Shown here in pieces: positions 25,324 through 33,769 of a stretch of 64,000 nucleotides of DNA; position 1 is the stretch's first letter, and the number at the start of each line of letters is the position of its first letter. The stretch is taken from the NCBI RefSeq assembly GCF_001281315.1, contig NZ_CP012479.1, positions 3,782,001-3,846,000 on the forward strand. The letters are read 5' to 3'. A program made the translations under genes and the position numbers. The stretch comes from Arthrobacter sp. ERGS1:01 (GTDB taxonomy: Bacteria > Actinomycetota > Actinomycetes > Actinomycetales > Micrococcaceae). The notes beneath the pieces were generated by a model. It saw only the letters and a program-made list of their open reading frames with translations. It ran no database searches and had not been told where the DNA came from.

Positions 25324-26787
25324 GTGACTGCCACGAAACTCAGTAGCCCGCCCCCACCCGCCACCCCCGCAATTTCGGAGACGGCCCCGGCCGCACCGGC
25401 CGCGGGCGGCGGCGCCCTGTTCCTGGGGGGCCTGGCCCGGCGGGCCCGGTCGACGACGGCCCTTGCCGGCCTCGTGGGCGTGGCGGCCTTTGTTCTCTAC
25501 ACGGTCTATTCGTGGCTGCAGTGGTCAAGTTTCACCATCCGCTCCTGGGACCTGGGCATCTTCACCCAGCTGGCCAAGGACTATTCACAGTTCCAGGCGC
25601 CGATCGTCAGCCTCAAGGGCCAGGGCTACAACCTGCTGGGCGACCACTTCCACCCGCTGCTGGTGCTGCTGGGCCCGGTGTACCGCGTGTTCCCCAGCGC
25701 CTTCACGCTCCTAGTGTTGCAAAACCTGCTGTTTGCGTTCTCGGTTGCGGTCATCAGCCACCTGGCCATCAAACGGCTGGGCCGGATTCCCGGGGTCTGC
25801 ATTGGCGGCGCCTACGCCCTGGCCTGGGGCCTGCAATCGGCCATCGATTCGCAGTTCCACGAGATCGCATTCGCCGTGCCGCTGCTGGCTCTTTCGCTCT
25901 GCGCCTTGATGGAGGAGAAGTGGCGCTCCGCCTGGATCTGGGCGGCCCTGCTGGTCTTCATCAAGGAAGACCTTGGCCTGACGGTGTTCGTGATCGGCCT
26001 GGTCATGGCACTGCGCGCCCGCAAGCCCGCGGGCCTGTGGCTGGCCGCATGGGGCGTCGCCTGGTTTGTGCTCGCCACCAAGGTGATCCTGCCGGCCATG
26101 AACCCGTCCGACACGTGGGCATACCAAAGCCAGCTGGACCTCAGCGGGCTGCTGAGCGATCCGGCGTCGCTGTTCCAAAAGGACAAGGTCACCACGGTAT
26201 TCCTGCTCGTGGCGATCACGGCCGGGCTGTCCCTCTTCTCACCCCTGGCGTCGATCGTGCTGCCCACGCTTGCCTGGCGCTTCCTGTCGGACCTGCCCGC
26301 CTATTGGGGCCAGGACTGGCAGTACAGCGCCGTGCTGATGCCGATCGTTTTCTGCGCGGCCATCGACGCCCTCTCACGGCGGAAGGTCCTTGACTCTGCA
26401 AGGCTGCGGCTGCTTTCGGGGGCGGCCATCGCCCTGATCGCGGTGTCGCTGACGGGCCAGTACGCGTTCAATCGGCTCAACGATCCCGCCACGTCCTTCT
26501 CGCAGGCAGGCAACGCCTCCGCCACCCGCGCCCTGGCCGCCGTGCCCAACGGCGTCACGGTGGAAACCGACATCAGCCTCATGAGCTACCTGGTGGACCG
26601 GACCGAGGTGTATTGGATCGGCAACAAGAACCCCGCCCCCGAATACGTCCTGATCGACGTCTCCGGCCGGCTCGGCACCCCCGATTCGACGGCGGCCACC
26701 GAATCGGAGGCCCGCTACCCGGGCACCCGCTTCACCACCGTCTATGCCGACGGCCATTACCAGGTGGCCAAGCGGGACGCCGGCTAA
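25324..26787 (+). CDS. DUF2079 domain integral membrane protein
   Basis: 487 residues from GTG 25324, with about ten membrane spans. After an Ala/Pro-rich cytoplasmic tail come the DUF2079 landmarks SFTIRSWDLGIFTQLAKDYSQFQAPIVSLKGQGYNLLGDHFHPLLVLLGPVYRVFPS and SAIDSQFHEIAFAVPLLALSLCALMEEKWRSAWIWAALLVFIKEDLGLTVFVIGLVMAL. The family is related to GT-C-type membrane glycosyltransferases; the conserved Asp/His/Glu residues (WDLG, GDHFHP, FHE, KEDLG) fit that. The role is unknown. It sits between hmuV and hmuO but probably has its own promoter. Confidence 0.85.
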   Translation: MTATKLSSPPPPATPAISETAPAAPAAGGGALFLGGLARRARSTTALAGLVGVAAFVLYTVYSWLQWSSFTIRSWDLGIFTQLAKDYSQFQAPIVSLKGQGYNLLGDHFHPLLVLLGPVYRVFPSAFTLLVLQNLLFAFSVAVISHLAIKRLGRIPGVCIGGAYALAWGLQSAIDSQFHEIAFAVPLLALSLCALMEEKWRSAWIWAALLVFIKEDLGLTVFVIGLVMALRARKPAGLWLAAWGVAWFVLATKVILPAMNPSDTWAYQSQLDLSGLLSDPASLFQKDKVTTVFLLVAITAGLSLFSPLASIVLPTLAWRFLSDLPAYWGQDWQYSAVLMPIVFCAAIDALSRRKVLDSARLRLLSGAAIALIAVSLTGQYAFNRLNDPATSFSQAGNASATRALAAVPNGVTVETDISLMSYLVDRTEVYWIGNKNPAPEYVLIDVSGRLGTPDSTAATESEARYPGTRFTTVYADGHYQVAKRDAG

Positions 26788-26809
26788 GCAGACCGGTTAC
26801 GCCGACGGG

Positions 26810-27517
26810 TTACGCCGCGACGGAGCTTGCGCGTTCGGCGGCCAGGTCCACAAATACCGCGCGGTTGAGCTCAAAGGACTCCTGCGCGTAGGCGAGGATG
26901 GCGTCCTTCTGGGCCCGGCTGAAATCGGTGCCGTCCAGCCGCTCCCGGTAGGCGTCCTTGTACGGCTTGGGCTTGGGGATCTCCGGGAAGTCATAGAAGT
27001 TCAGGCCGGCCTCGGAGACCCCGTAGTGGCGCTGGACCATGCGGGAGATGATCAGCCCGCCGGAGAGATCCCCCATGTAGCGCACATAGTGGTGGGCCAG
27101 CAGGAACTCGATGGACTCCCGGCCCAGCGTTGCCAACTTGTCCGCGTAGGCGACGGTGGCGGGGACGATCACGATGCGGCCGTCGGCCAGCTGCGCCTCC
27201 CAATCGACGCCAAAGTGGAACGCCATGTCCGCCTCGAGGGCAGCCACCCGGGCCAGCCCGGGGTCGATGAAGCCGCCCAGCTGGGAGTCTCCGGCGAGGG
27301 TGGCCAGCGCCGATTCCAGGGCCCGGTAAATGACGAGGCTCTGGGCGAGCAGGGCCGCCAGCGCGGCGACGTCGAGCGTGCCACCCATCAACTCGGCCAC
27401 GAACGTCGACTCCTCGGCATCCCGGTGTGCGGCCGCGGTGTGCGACTTCAATTCCTGGGACAGCGGCTCCCCGGCCTCGGGGACGGCGGATGCGGCGGAT
27501 GCGGCGGATGCAGACAT
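26810..27517 (-). CDS. hmuO: biliverdin-producing heme oxygenase
   Basis: 235 residues, the usual HmuO length. The proximal heme ligand is the histidine of LKSHTAAAHRDAEESTFV (His 31 by alignment of the pattern with C. diphtheriae HmuO). The signature HHYVRYMGDLSGGLIISRMVQRHYG contains the GDLSGG distal-helix glycines. It opens heme to biliverdin, CO and free iron, completing use of heme brought in by HmuTUV. A DtxR-like box 16 bases before the start predicts iron repression. The N-terminus carries a 9-bp triplicate repeat encoding Ala-Ser-Ala units. Confidence 0.93.
   Translation of the reverse strand: MSASAASAASAVPEAGEPLSQELKSHTAAAHRDAEESTFVAELMGGTLDVAALAALLAQSLVIYRALESALATLAGDSQLGGFIDPGLARVAALEADMAFHFGVDWEAQLADGRIVIVPATVAYADKLATLGRESIEFLLAHHYVRYMGDLSGGLIISRMVQRHYGVSEAGLNFYDFPEIPKPKPYKDAYRERLDGTDFSRAQKDAILAYAQESFELNRAVFVDLAAERASSVAA
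27485..27511. repeat. three exact 9-bp repeats in the hmuO 5' coding end
   Basis: GGCGGATGC occurs three times in tandem and encodes repeated Ser-Ala-Ala in the dispensable-looking N-terminus of heme oxygenase. Confidence 0.85.
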
Positions 27518-27532
27518 GGGACAACTCCAAAG

Positions 27533-27551
27533 TTAGGTAACGTTACCCTTA
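27533..27551. promoter_or_regulatory. DtxR/IdeR-type iron box upstream of hmuO
   Basis: TTAGGTAACGTTACCCTTA matches the 19-bp DtxR consensus at 16 of 19 positions (hand alignment) and contains the perfect 12-bp palindrome GGTAACGTTACC (27536-27547). It ends 16 bases before the hmuO ATG, where a bound repressor would block transcription. Confidence 0.75.
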
Positions 27552-27639
27552 CCCAATCAGCTTTGGTGACACCCTGTCAAGCCATTCCGCAATGAAAACG
27601 TGCCCTTATTCCCCGGCGGCCGCGCCGCGCATCCCGGGC

Positions 27640-28917
27640 CTAATCGACTCCCTTGATCCGCACCACGAAAACGGCGCCCAGAAGGCCGATCACGGCGGCC
27701 ACCACGTAGAGCGTCACGTAGCCGCCAAACATCGACACCAGCGGGTACGCGATGACGGGGGCAATCACCTGCGGCAGCGAATTCGCCACATTGATGACGC
27801 CCAGGTCCTTGCCGCGGCTGCCGGCCGACGGCAGCACCTGGGTGAGCAGCGCAAAGTCCACGGCCAAATAGGCGCCGTAGCCGATGCCCAGCACGGCCGA
27901 ACCCACCACCGCCCCGGTCCAGGTGGGCCAGAACGCCAGGATCAGCGCGGAGACAGCAATGATGATCGAGGAGCCGATGACGAACGGCTTGCGCCGGCCC
28001 ACCTTGTCCGTCCAGCGGCCGCCAATGATGGCCGTGACGAGGGTCAGGACCGCGTAGATGCCGGTCAGGATCAGCACGCCGAATTCGGGGTTCTTGAAGC
28101 CGACGGCGTCGCGCAGGAAGAACAGCAGGTACAGCGTGACCAGGTGGTTGCCCACGTTGACCAGGAACCGGGTGATCCAGGCCCAGCCGAAATCCGGGTA
28201 GCGGCGCGGGGAGATCCAGAAACCCTTGGCGAAGGCGGCCCAGGTGAACAGCGGGCGCTGGGACGGGTGCAGCGTTTGGTCGTTGGAGAAGAAGAGGTAG
28301 GGCACCATCCCGGCCACCAGGGCCACGGCGCACAAGACGTACCCGAGGGCGAAGTTGCCGGCCACCACCGCGCCGATGGCGGCACCAAACAAGATGCCCA
28401 CCACGGTCCCCATGGACGCCAGCCCGCCAATGCTGCCGCGCTGGCGGATGGGCACCTGGTCAGGCACGGCGGCCGTGATGGCGGCCAGGGCTCCGTTGCA
28501 ACCCAACTGCACCAGGCACCACAGCAGCGTCATGGCGGCAACGCTCGGGGCAACCGTGAGCCCCAGCAGGCCGATCGTGCCAAGGAGCGCACCGATGAAG
28601 ACCCAGGGCACCCGGCGGCCAAAGCGGGAGACGGTCCTGTCGCTGAACGTGCCGAACAAGGGGTTTGCCACGAGGGACACAGCAGCGCCGGCGCCGGTCA
28701 CCAGGGCCAGGATGCCTTCCTTGCCCGGTTCGCTGAAGTGGATGGCCTGCTGGCCCAGCAGCACCTGGATGGGACCGAAGAACGCCGCGTTGATGCCGAC
28801 GTTGACCAGCACCACCGACGTCGTCCAGCGGTGCCGGACCGTTACGGTTGGCTCGGTGAGCGCCACACTGCCTGCCGTTGGATTGCCCTGTGAACCTGTT
28901 TCGCTGCCCGCCACCAT
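27640..28917 (-). CDS. MFS transporter
   Basis: About 425 residues and 12 membrane spans. Motif A of the major facilitator superfamily appears after span 2 as PLFGTFSDRTVSRFGRRVPW and a related copy after span 8 as GGRWTDKVGRRKPFV. The layout resembles the sugar/cation-symporter-like (SLC45/GPH-like) group. The substrate is unknown. ATG 28917 is preferred because GAAGGG lies seven to eight bases upstream; ATG 28932 is the alternative. It lies upstream of hmuO on the same strand, but the hmuO iron box and a 120-base gap argue for separate control. Confidence 0.85.
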   Translation of the reverse strand: MVAGSETGSQGNPTAGSVALTEPTVTVRHRWTTSVVLVNVGINAAFFGPIQVLLGQQAIHFSEPGKEGILALVTGAGAAVSLVANPLFGTFSDRTVSRFGRRVPWVFIGALLGTIGLLGLTVAPSVAAMTLLWCLVQLGCNGALAAITAAVPDQVPIRQRGSIGGLASMGTVVGILFGAAIGAVVAGNFALGYVLCAVALVAGMVPYLFFSNDQTLHPSQRPLFTWAAFAKGFWISPRRYPDFGWAWITRFLVNVGNHLVTLYLLFFLRDAVGFKNPEFGVLILTGIYAVLTLVTAIIGGRWTDKVGRRKPFVIGSSIIIAVSALILAFWPTWTGAVVGSAVLGIGYGAYLAVDFALLTQVLPSAGSRGKDLGVINVANSLPQVIAPVIAYPLVSMFGGYVTLYVVAAVIGLLGAVFVVRIKGVD

Positions 28918-28996
28918 GCCCCAGCCCTTCATTGACGTTGGGATTGCCGCTCCCTGGCCCCAGCTTACTGGGCACGCCCGACGCCGGGGGTGAAAG

Positions 28997-30037
28997 TTAA
29001 GGCTGCCGGCCCGCCACCTGGGCGCGGACTTCCTCGATGATCCGCAGCGCCGCCACGGAGTCGGCCGGATCCACGGGCACGGGCCCGCCGTCGTGCAGGG
29101 CGGCGGCCAATTCCTCGTAGTACTGGCTGAAATTGCCCCGCTCGGTGGGCACGGGGACCGTGGCGCCGTCGCGGCCCAGCACGCCCCAGTTTTCCTCCGG
29201 GTCGACGCCGTACAGCGGATTTCCGGGCAGGATTCCGGCCTGGATCTGCGCCTCCTGTCGATCCGCCACGGCCTTGACGTAGGCGGCCTCGGAGCCGAGG
29301 ACGCGCAGCCGGGGTCCCAGTTGCGGCACGCTGAGGTTCATCCACAGGTGGGAGACCACCCCGCCGGCATGTTCCAGCGCGATGAAGGCGTCGTCGTCGG
29401 ACAACTCCTCCGGCCGGCGCGCGGCGGCCTCGCCATAGACGCGCACGGGCGGGCCGAAGAGTTGCAGGGCCTGATCGACCAGGTGCGTGCCGAGGTCGTT
29501 CAGGATGCCGCCGCCGTCCGCGGGGGTGGCCTGCGCCTTCCATTCCTTCGTGATGCCCTGCTGCCAGCGCTCCAACCGCGACTCATAACGGCGCACTTCC
29601 CCGAGCGAACCGTCGGCGAGCAGCTTTTTCAGGGTCAGGTATTCGCCGTCCCAGCGCCGGTTTTGGTAGGTGCTGAGGACCAGTCCGAGCTCCTTGGCGA
29701 GCGCAATCAGGGCATCGCCCTCCTCGCTTGTCACGGTGAACGGTTTGTCCACCACCACGGCGCAGCCGGCTTCCAGCGCGGCCTGCGCGAGCGGCACGTG
29801 GCTTGCCGGCGGGGTGGCCACCACCACCAGGTCCACGCCGGCGGTCGCGGGGTCCCAGTCAGCTCGGCCGATGACGCGCGCCTCCGGGAAGGCTGCGCGG
29901 GCGGCTGCCTGGCGTGCGGGATCCGAGGTCACGATCACGTCGAGGCTGTAGCGCGCCAGCGAGGCGATGGACGGGGCGTGGAAGACGCTGCCGGCCAGGC
30001 CGAAACCCAGGAGTGCCGTGCGGATGTTTTGTGTCAT
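28997..30037 (-). CDS. Gfo/Idh/MocA family NAD(P)-dependent oxidoreductase
   Basis: 346 residues. The N-terminal Rossmann motif is ALLGFGLAGSVFHAPSIASLARYSLDVIVTSDPARQ. The family catalytic lysine motif is E-x-G-C-A-V-V-V-D-K-P-F (AGCAVVVDKPFTV, about residue 90-102). The C-terminal domain has GGGILNDLGTHLVDQALQLFG with the usual Asp and His. These enzymes oxidise or reduce sugars, inositols or their derivatives; no pathway partners are adjacent. Confidence 0.9.
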   Translation of the reverse strand: MTQNIRTALLGFGLAGSVFHAPSIASLARYSLDVIVTSDPARQAAARAAFPEARVIGRADWDPATAGVDLVVVATPPASHVPLAQAALEAGCAVVVDKPFTVTSEEGDALIALAKELGLVLSTYQNRRWDGEYLTLKKLLADGSLGEVRRYESRLERWQQGITKEWKAQATPADGGGILNDLGTHLVDQALQLFGPPVRVYGEAAARRPEELSDDDAFIALEHAGGVVSHLWMNLSVPQLGPRLRVLGSEAAYVKAVADRQEAQIQAGILPGNPLYGVDPEENWGVLGRDGATVPVPTERGNFSQYYEELAAALHDGGPVPVDPADSVAALRIIEEVRAQVAGRQP

Positions 30038-30070
30038 GGCTCATACCCTACCGGGCCATGCCGGGCGCGC

Positions 30071-30076
30071 TAAAGT
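30071..30076 (+). promoter_or_regulatory. -10 element TAAAGT of a likely leaderless promoter
   Basis: TAAAGT lies seven bases upstream of the ATG at 30084. Confidence 0.4.
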
Positions 30077-30083
30077 ATGACCC

Positions 30084-30467
30084 ATGAGCCTTCTTGGTCC
30101 CCGCATTTGTTCCGGTTTGAGCCCCGCCGACCAGGCCGTCCTGGCCCGGACTTTGGCCGGCAGCGACGATATTACGATGTTTGTCGACGGCACGGCCCAC
30201 CGCCTGGCACCCGAGGCGAGGGATGCCGTCGTCGATCTTCTGCAGCGGCTCGCGGGCGGCGACGCCGTGACGGTGGCGAGCGTGGCGGAGCTGCTGACCA
30301 CCTCGCAGGCAGCGGAACTGGCCGGGATTTCCCACACCTTCCTGCGCAACATGACGGATCGCGGGGAGATCCCCGTGCAGTACCGGGGCTCGCACCGGCG
30401 GATCCGCCGCGAGGACATCATGGCGTGGCTGGCCGGGCAAAAACACCAGCCCGCGGCGTCGGAGTAA
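30084..30467 (+). CDS. excisionase-type helix-turn-helix protein (antitoxin-like, no toxin partner)
   Basis: 127 residues. A C-terminal MerR/excisionase-type HTH (LLTTSQAAELAGISHTFLRNMTDRGEIPVQYRGSHRRIRREDIMAWLAGQK, about residues 71-122) follows a 65-residue helical domain (VDGTAHRLAPEARDAVVDLLQRLAGGDAVTV). This two-part layout matches DNA-binding antitoxins usually encoded just before a PIN-domain toxin. Here no PIN gene follows: the next 147 bases are non-coding and then an aminotransferase begins. It may be an orphan antitoxin or an ordinary small regulator. Confidence 0.8.
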   Translation: MSLLGPRICSGLSPADQAVLARTLAGSDDITMFVDGTAHRLAPEARDAVVDLLQRLAGGDAVTVASVAELLTTSQAAELAGISHTFLRNMTDRGEIPVQYRGSHRRIRREDIMAWLAGQKHQPAASE

Positions 30468-30494
30468 ATTCGGGGTTACACACCCTCCCGCGTC

Positions 30495-30509
30495 ATAAGA
30501 AACGCTTAT
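30495..30509. promoter_or_regulatory. LysR-type operator, ATA-N9-TAT, upstream of the aminotransferase
   Basis: ATAAGAAACGCTTAT is a near-perfect inverted repeat (ATAAG-N5-CTTAT) about 105 bases before the aminotransferase start. It matches the ATA-N9-TAT pattern known for the LysR protein Nac, to which the local LysR regulator is similar. Confidence 0.5.
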
Positions 30510-30614
30510 CCGTCCACGCACAATGTGTCTTATCCAACACGTCTTCCAGTCCCTAGGCTCGGTAGGAAGGAACCGTTCCCTAGGTTTCACCGACTGACGA
30601 ACCTGGAAGAGACC

Positions 30615-31823
30615 ATGGAAGACTTTTCGCCCGCAGGGCGCGTGCAGCGCATCAAATCCTCCCCCAGCGTCGCCGCCGCCGCACGGGTGCGTGAACTCCG
30701 GGCGGAGGGGCGCCGAATCCTCGACCTCACGGTGGGCGAACCGGATTTTGACACCCCGGACCACATCAAGGCCGCCGCGATTGCCGCCATCACCGCCGGG
30801 CAAACCAAGTACACCTCGGTCAGCGGCACCCCGGAACTCCAGGCCGCCATCATCGGCCGGCTGGAACGCCACACGGGCATCAACTACGCGGCGAACGAAA
30901 TCACGATCGGCGGCGGCGCCAAGCAGGTCATCTTCATGGCGCTCATGGCCACCCTGGATGCCGGCGACGAGGTCATCATCCCCGCACCCTACTGGGTGTC
31001 GTACCCGGACATGGTGCTGGCCAACGAGGGCACGCCCGTGATCGTCGCCGGCACCGAGGAAACCGGCTTCAAGCTGACCCCGGCGGCCCTGCGCAACGCC
31101 GTCACCGCGCGCACCAGGTGGATCATCCTCAACTCGCCGTCGAACCCGACGGGCGCTGTCTACACCCGCCCGGAGCTGCGCGCCCTGGCCGACGTCCTGG
31201 CCCACTTCCCGCATGTGAACATCCTGACCGACGAAATCTACGACGAGATCTACTTCGGCGAAGGGCGGATGGCCAGCATGGTCCAGGTGGCACCGGAACT
31301 GCGGGAACGCATCTTCCTCGTCAACGGCGTCTCCAAGGCGTACGCCATGACGGGGTGGCGGCTGGGCTACGGCGCCGGGTCCGCAGCACTCGTGTCCGCC
31401 ATCAACAAGCTGCAGTCCCAAATGTCCTCCTGCCCGTCGTCCGTGAGCCAGGCCGCCGCGGCCGCCGCACTGTCCGGGGACCAGGCCTTCGTCCGCGAGA
31501 GCGTCGAGGTTTACCGGGGCCGCCGGGACGCCGCCGTAGCCGGACTTAACGCGATCGACGGGTTGAGCTGCACCGTCGCCGACGGCGCGTTCTACGCGTA
31601 CGTCAACTGCGCCGGCGTGATCGGCAAAAGCACCCCGGACGGCGACGTCATCGCCACCGACGAGGACTTCTCCCTTTACCTGCTCAATTCCTCGCTGGTC
31701 GCCGTGATCCACGGCTCCGCCTACGGCCTGGGCCCGTATTTCCGCATCTCCTTCGCCACCGGCCTGGACACCGTCGAGGAGGCCGTCGAGGCCATCGACA
31801 AGGCCGTCCGCACCCTCTCCTAA
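30615..31823 (+). CDS. PLP-dependent aminotransferase, class I/II (aspartate aminotransferase-like)
   Basis: 402 residues from ATG 30615 (GGAAGAG five bases upstream). The fold-type I landmarks are LDLTVGEPDFDTPDHIKAAAI, GGAKQVIFMALMATLDAGDEVIIPAPYWVSYPDM, NSPSNPTGAVY, DEIYDEIYF and the PLP lysine in FLVNGVSKAYAMTGWRLGYG. It should move an amino group between a glutamate- or aspartate-like amino acid and a 2-oxo acid. It lies 27 bases ahead of an HMG/CHA aldolase-type gene, suggesting that its oxo-acid product is then cleaved. Confidence 0.9.
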   Translation: MEDFSPAGRVQRIKSSPSVAAAARVRELRAEGRRILDLTVGEPDFDTPDHIKAAAIAAITAGQTKYTSVSGTPELQAAIIGRLERHTGINYAANEITIGGGAKQVIFMALMATLDAGDEVIIPAPYWVSYPDMVLANEGTPVIVAGTEETGFKLTPAALRNAVTARTRWIILNSPSNPTGAVYTRPELRALADVLAHFPHVNILTDEIYDEIYFGEGRMASMVQVAPELRERIFLVNGVSKAYAMTGWRLGYGAGSAALVSAINKLQSQMSSCPSSVSQAAAAAALSGDQAFVRESVEVYRGRRDAAVAGLNAIDGLSCTVADGAFYAYVNCAGVIGKSTPDGDVIATDEDFSLYLLNSSLVAVIHGSAYGLGPYFRISFATGLDTVEEAVEAIDKAVRTLS

Positions 31824-31850
31824 TCCCCCATTGCAGACAGGAACACTCCC

Positions 31851-32525
31851 ATGATCCACGTAAAGACCACCATCACCCGGCCCGACGCCGACGTCGTCAG
31901 CGCCCTCGCCGCGTTCTCCTCCGCCACCATCCATGAGGCGCAGGGCCGCAAGGGCGCCCTCAGCTCACGGATCAAGCCGATCGACCGCAGCATGTCCTTT
32001 TGCGGACCGGCCGTCACGGTTCGCTGCGCGCCGCAGGACAACCTGATGCTGCAGGTCGCCATCCACTACGCCGAGCCGGGCGACGTGGTCCTGGTGGGCG
32101 CCGGCGAATACACCGAGGCCGGAACCTTTGGCGACGTGCTGGGCAACGCCATGAAATCGAAGGGCATTGCCGCCATGGTCACCGATTCCGGGGTCCGGGA
32201 CACGGCGGACCTGATCGAACTGGGGCTGCCCGTCTTTTCCGCGAACGTCTGCATCAAGGGCACCGTCAAAGAGACCCTTGGACCCATCAACCACCCGCTG
32301 GTTTTTGGCGACGAGATCATCTACCCCGGTGACATCCTGCGCGGGGACGCCGACGGCGTCGTCGTGATCCGCCGTGAGGAGGCCGAGGAGGTCATCGCTC
32401 TATCGCAGGCCCGCGACGACGCCGAGCGCGAGCTGATCAAGAAGTACCACGACGGCGGCACCACCATTGAGCTGTGCAAGCTCACCGATGTCCTGAAGGC
32501 CAAGGGCCTGCTGGTTGAGGAATAA
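31851..32525 (+). CDS. RraA-like class II aldolase (4-hydroxy-4-methyl/carboxy-2-oxoglutarate aldolase type)
   Basis: 224 residues, the length of GalC/LigK-type CHA aldolases rather than the shorter RraA. FCGPAVTVRCAPQDNLMLQVAIHYAEPGDVVLVGAGEYTEAGTFGDVLGNAMKSKGIAAMVTDSGVRD holds the G-x-x-L-A/x-region and the S-G-V-R-D active-site loop, and FGDEIIYPGDILRGDADGVVVIRREEAEEV follows. The family splits 4-hydroxy-4-substituted 2-oxoglutarates into pyruvate plus a second oxo acid, or decarboxylates oxaloacetate, with Mg2+. It is in an operon with the aminotransferase and convergent with the LysR gene. Confidence 0.87.
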   Translation: MIHVKTTITRPDADVVSALAAFSSATIHEAQGRKGALSSRIKPIDRSMSFCGPAVTVRCAPQDNLMLQVAIHYAEPGDVVLVGAGEYTEAGTFGDVLGNAMKSKGIAAMVTDSGVRDTADLIELGLPVFSANVCIKGTVKETLGPINHPLVFGDEIIYPGDILRGDADGVVVIRREEAEEVIALSQARDDAERELIKKYHDGGTTIELCKLTDVLKAKGLLVEE

Positions 32526-32552
32526 ACAAAAGGAATAAATCCCATTCCGGAA

Positions 32553-33470
32553 TTAGCCGGCGACTTTTCCCTCGAGCATTTCCAGGAGCACTTCCTGCAA
32601 AATCAACAAAACGGCGGACGCCGCCTCGGACAAAGGTTCGTGGTCGGGCGTACATAAGGCGATTTTGCATCGCAGTGTTGGCTCCACAATGCGCAGGGCA
32701 TGGAATTCGCCTTTTCTAAAAAGTGCCTCGGCAGCCGATTTTGGCAGGATGGTTGCGCCAATGTTGGCCTCCAGGAGCCGGGTCAGCGCGGGCACCGATT
32801 CCACCTCGCCCATCAGGCGCAGGGGCAGTTGGTGCTCGCCAAGGCCCGCCTCGACCAGCTGGCGCAGGGTGTGGATCTTCTCCGGCAGGAACAACGGCAT
32901 GTCCGAGACCTCGCGCAGGCTGATCTCCCGCCGCCCGGGCTCAAGGTCCGCGGCCGCGTTGGCCACCAGGTAGAGGTCCTCCACGATCATGGTGGTGAAC
33001 TGGACGCCGCGAATCTCCCCGGGTTCATAGATCAACGCCATGTCCAGGCGGCCGTTCTTGATGGCCTCGCTGAGCACGCCGCCATACGTTTCGCTCAGGT
33101 GCACCACAATGTCCGGATAGCGGCGGTTGACCTCCGTGATGATCCGCGGCGCCAGGCTTGAGGCCATGCTGTAAGGGGCCACCGCAATCGAAACCCGGCC
33201 CGACGGCGCGGCCCCCGAGGCCTCGACGTCGGCCCGGGCCTGGTCCACTTGGCGCAGGATGATTTGCGCGTGGCGGTACAGGGTATGGCCGGCGGCCGTG
33301 GGCTCCACACCCTTCTTGCTACGGATCAGGAGCCGTTGCTTGAGCTCGCTTTCCAGGGCCGAGAGCTGCTGGCTGAGGGCCGGCTGGGCCACGTGCAGGG
33401 CCGCTGCGGCCTTCGTGATGCTGCCCGAATCAACGATCTGGACAAAGTACGCCAACTTCCTGGTATCCAC
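32553..33470 (-). CDS. LysR family regulator, Nac-like
   Basis: 305 residues from GTG 33470, which has GGAAG eight bases upstream and gives the typical family start DTRKLAYFVQIVDSGSITKAAAALHVAQPALSQQLSALESEL. A longer in-frame ATG at 33551 exists but adds an unlike tail. The HTH is followed by RSKKGVEPTAAGHTLYRHAQIILRQVDQARADV and a two-lobed effector domain. The N-terminal half closely resembles the nitrogen assimilation regulator Nac in pattern. It lies between the aminotransferase-aldolase pair (convergent) and pxpABC (divergent). Two ATA-N9-TAT sites suggest it controls both. Confidence 0.88.
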   Translation of the reverse strand: MDTRKLAYFVQIVDSGSITKAAAALHVAQPALSQQLSALESELKQRLLIRSKKGVEPTAAGHTLYRHAQIILRQVDQARADVEASGAAPSGRVSIAVAPYSMASSLAPRIITEVNRRYPDIVVHLSETYGGVLSEAIKNGRLDMALIYEPGEIRGVQFTTMIVEDLYLVANAAADLEPGRREISLREVSDMPLFLPEKIHTLRQLVEAGLGEHQLPLRLMGEVESVPALTRLLEANIGATILPKSAAEALFRKGEFHALRIVEPTLRCKIALCTPDHEPLSEAASAVLLILQEVLLEMLEGKVAG

Positions 33471-33769
33471 GCCATCATCTTCCGTCGTCGCGTCGCCGAA
33501 GCCGGCGTCCGTCACTGCTGTGCGTTCCGCCCCCACGGGGTGGCGGTCCATAAGGATTTGCTATCACGTAACACCGAATATGTCTTTGTGTGATCCAAGC
33601 CTCAATGCAAGAATTTTACTACCAAGGCGGGAATAAATGAACTTCGATTATCCGAACATTTATTTCACGCCGTCGGATCCCGAAATGGCCTGAATTCATT
33701 CTTCAATTATTTCCGGGCGCCGGGCACTTATTATTTATCCACCCCTTTACCAGCTTAGGCGGCGCAGAC
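33471..33769. promoter_or_regulatory. 299-bp divergent promoter region between lysR and pxpA, with an ATA-N9-TAT site
   Basis: No gene fits here. The right two thirds are distinctly A+T-rich compared with the flanks. ATAAGGATTTGCTAT at 33550-33564 matches ATA-N9-TAT and shares ATAAG...CT(T)AT with the site at 30495-30509. The GTG start and ribosome binding site of lysR are at the left edge. No clear Shine-Dalgarno sequence was seen for pxpA. Confidence 0.5.

Noticed and set aside
32526..32552. Terminator between the aldolase and lysR genes
   Set aside because: Only a 5-bp stem (GGAAT/ATTCC) without a T tract; too weak to call.
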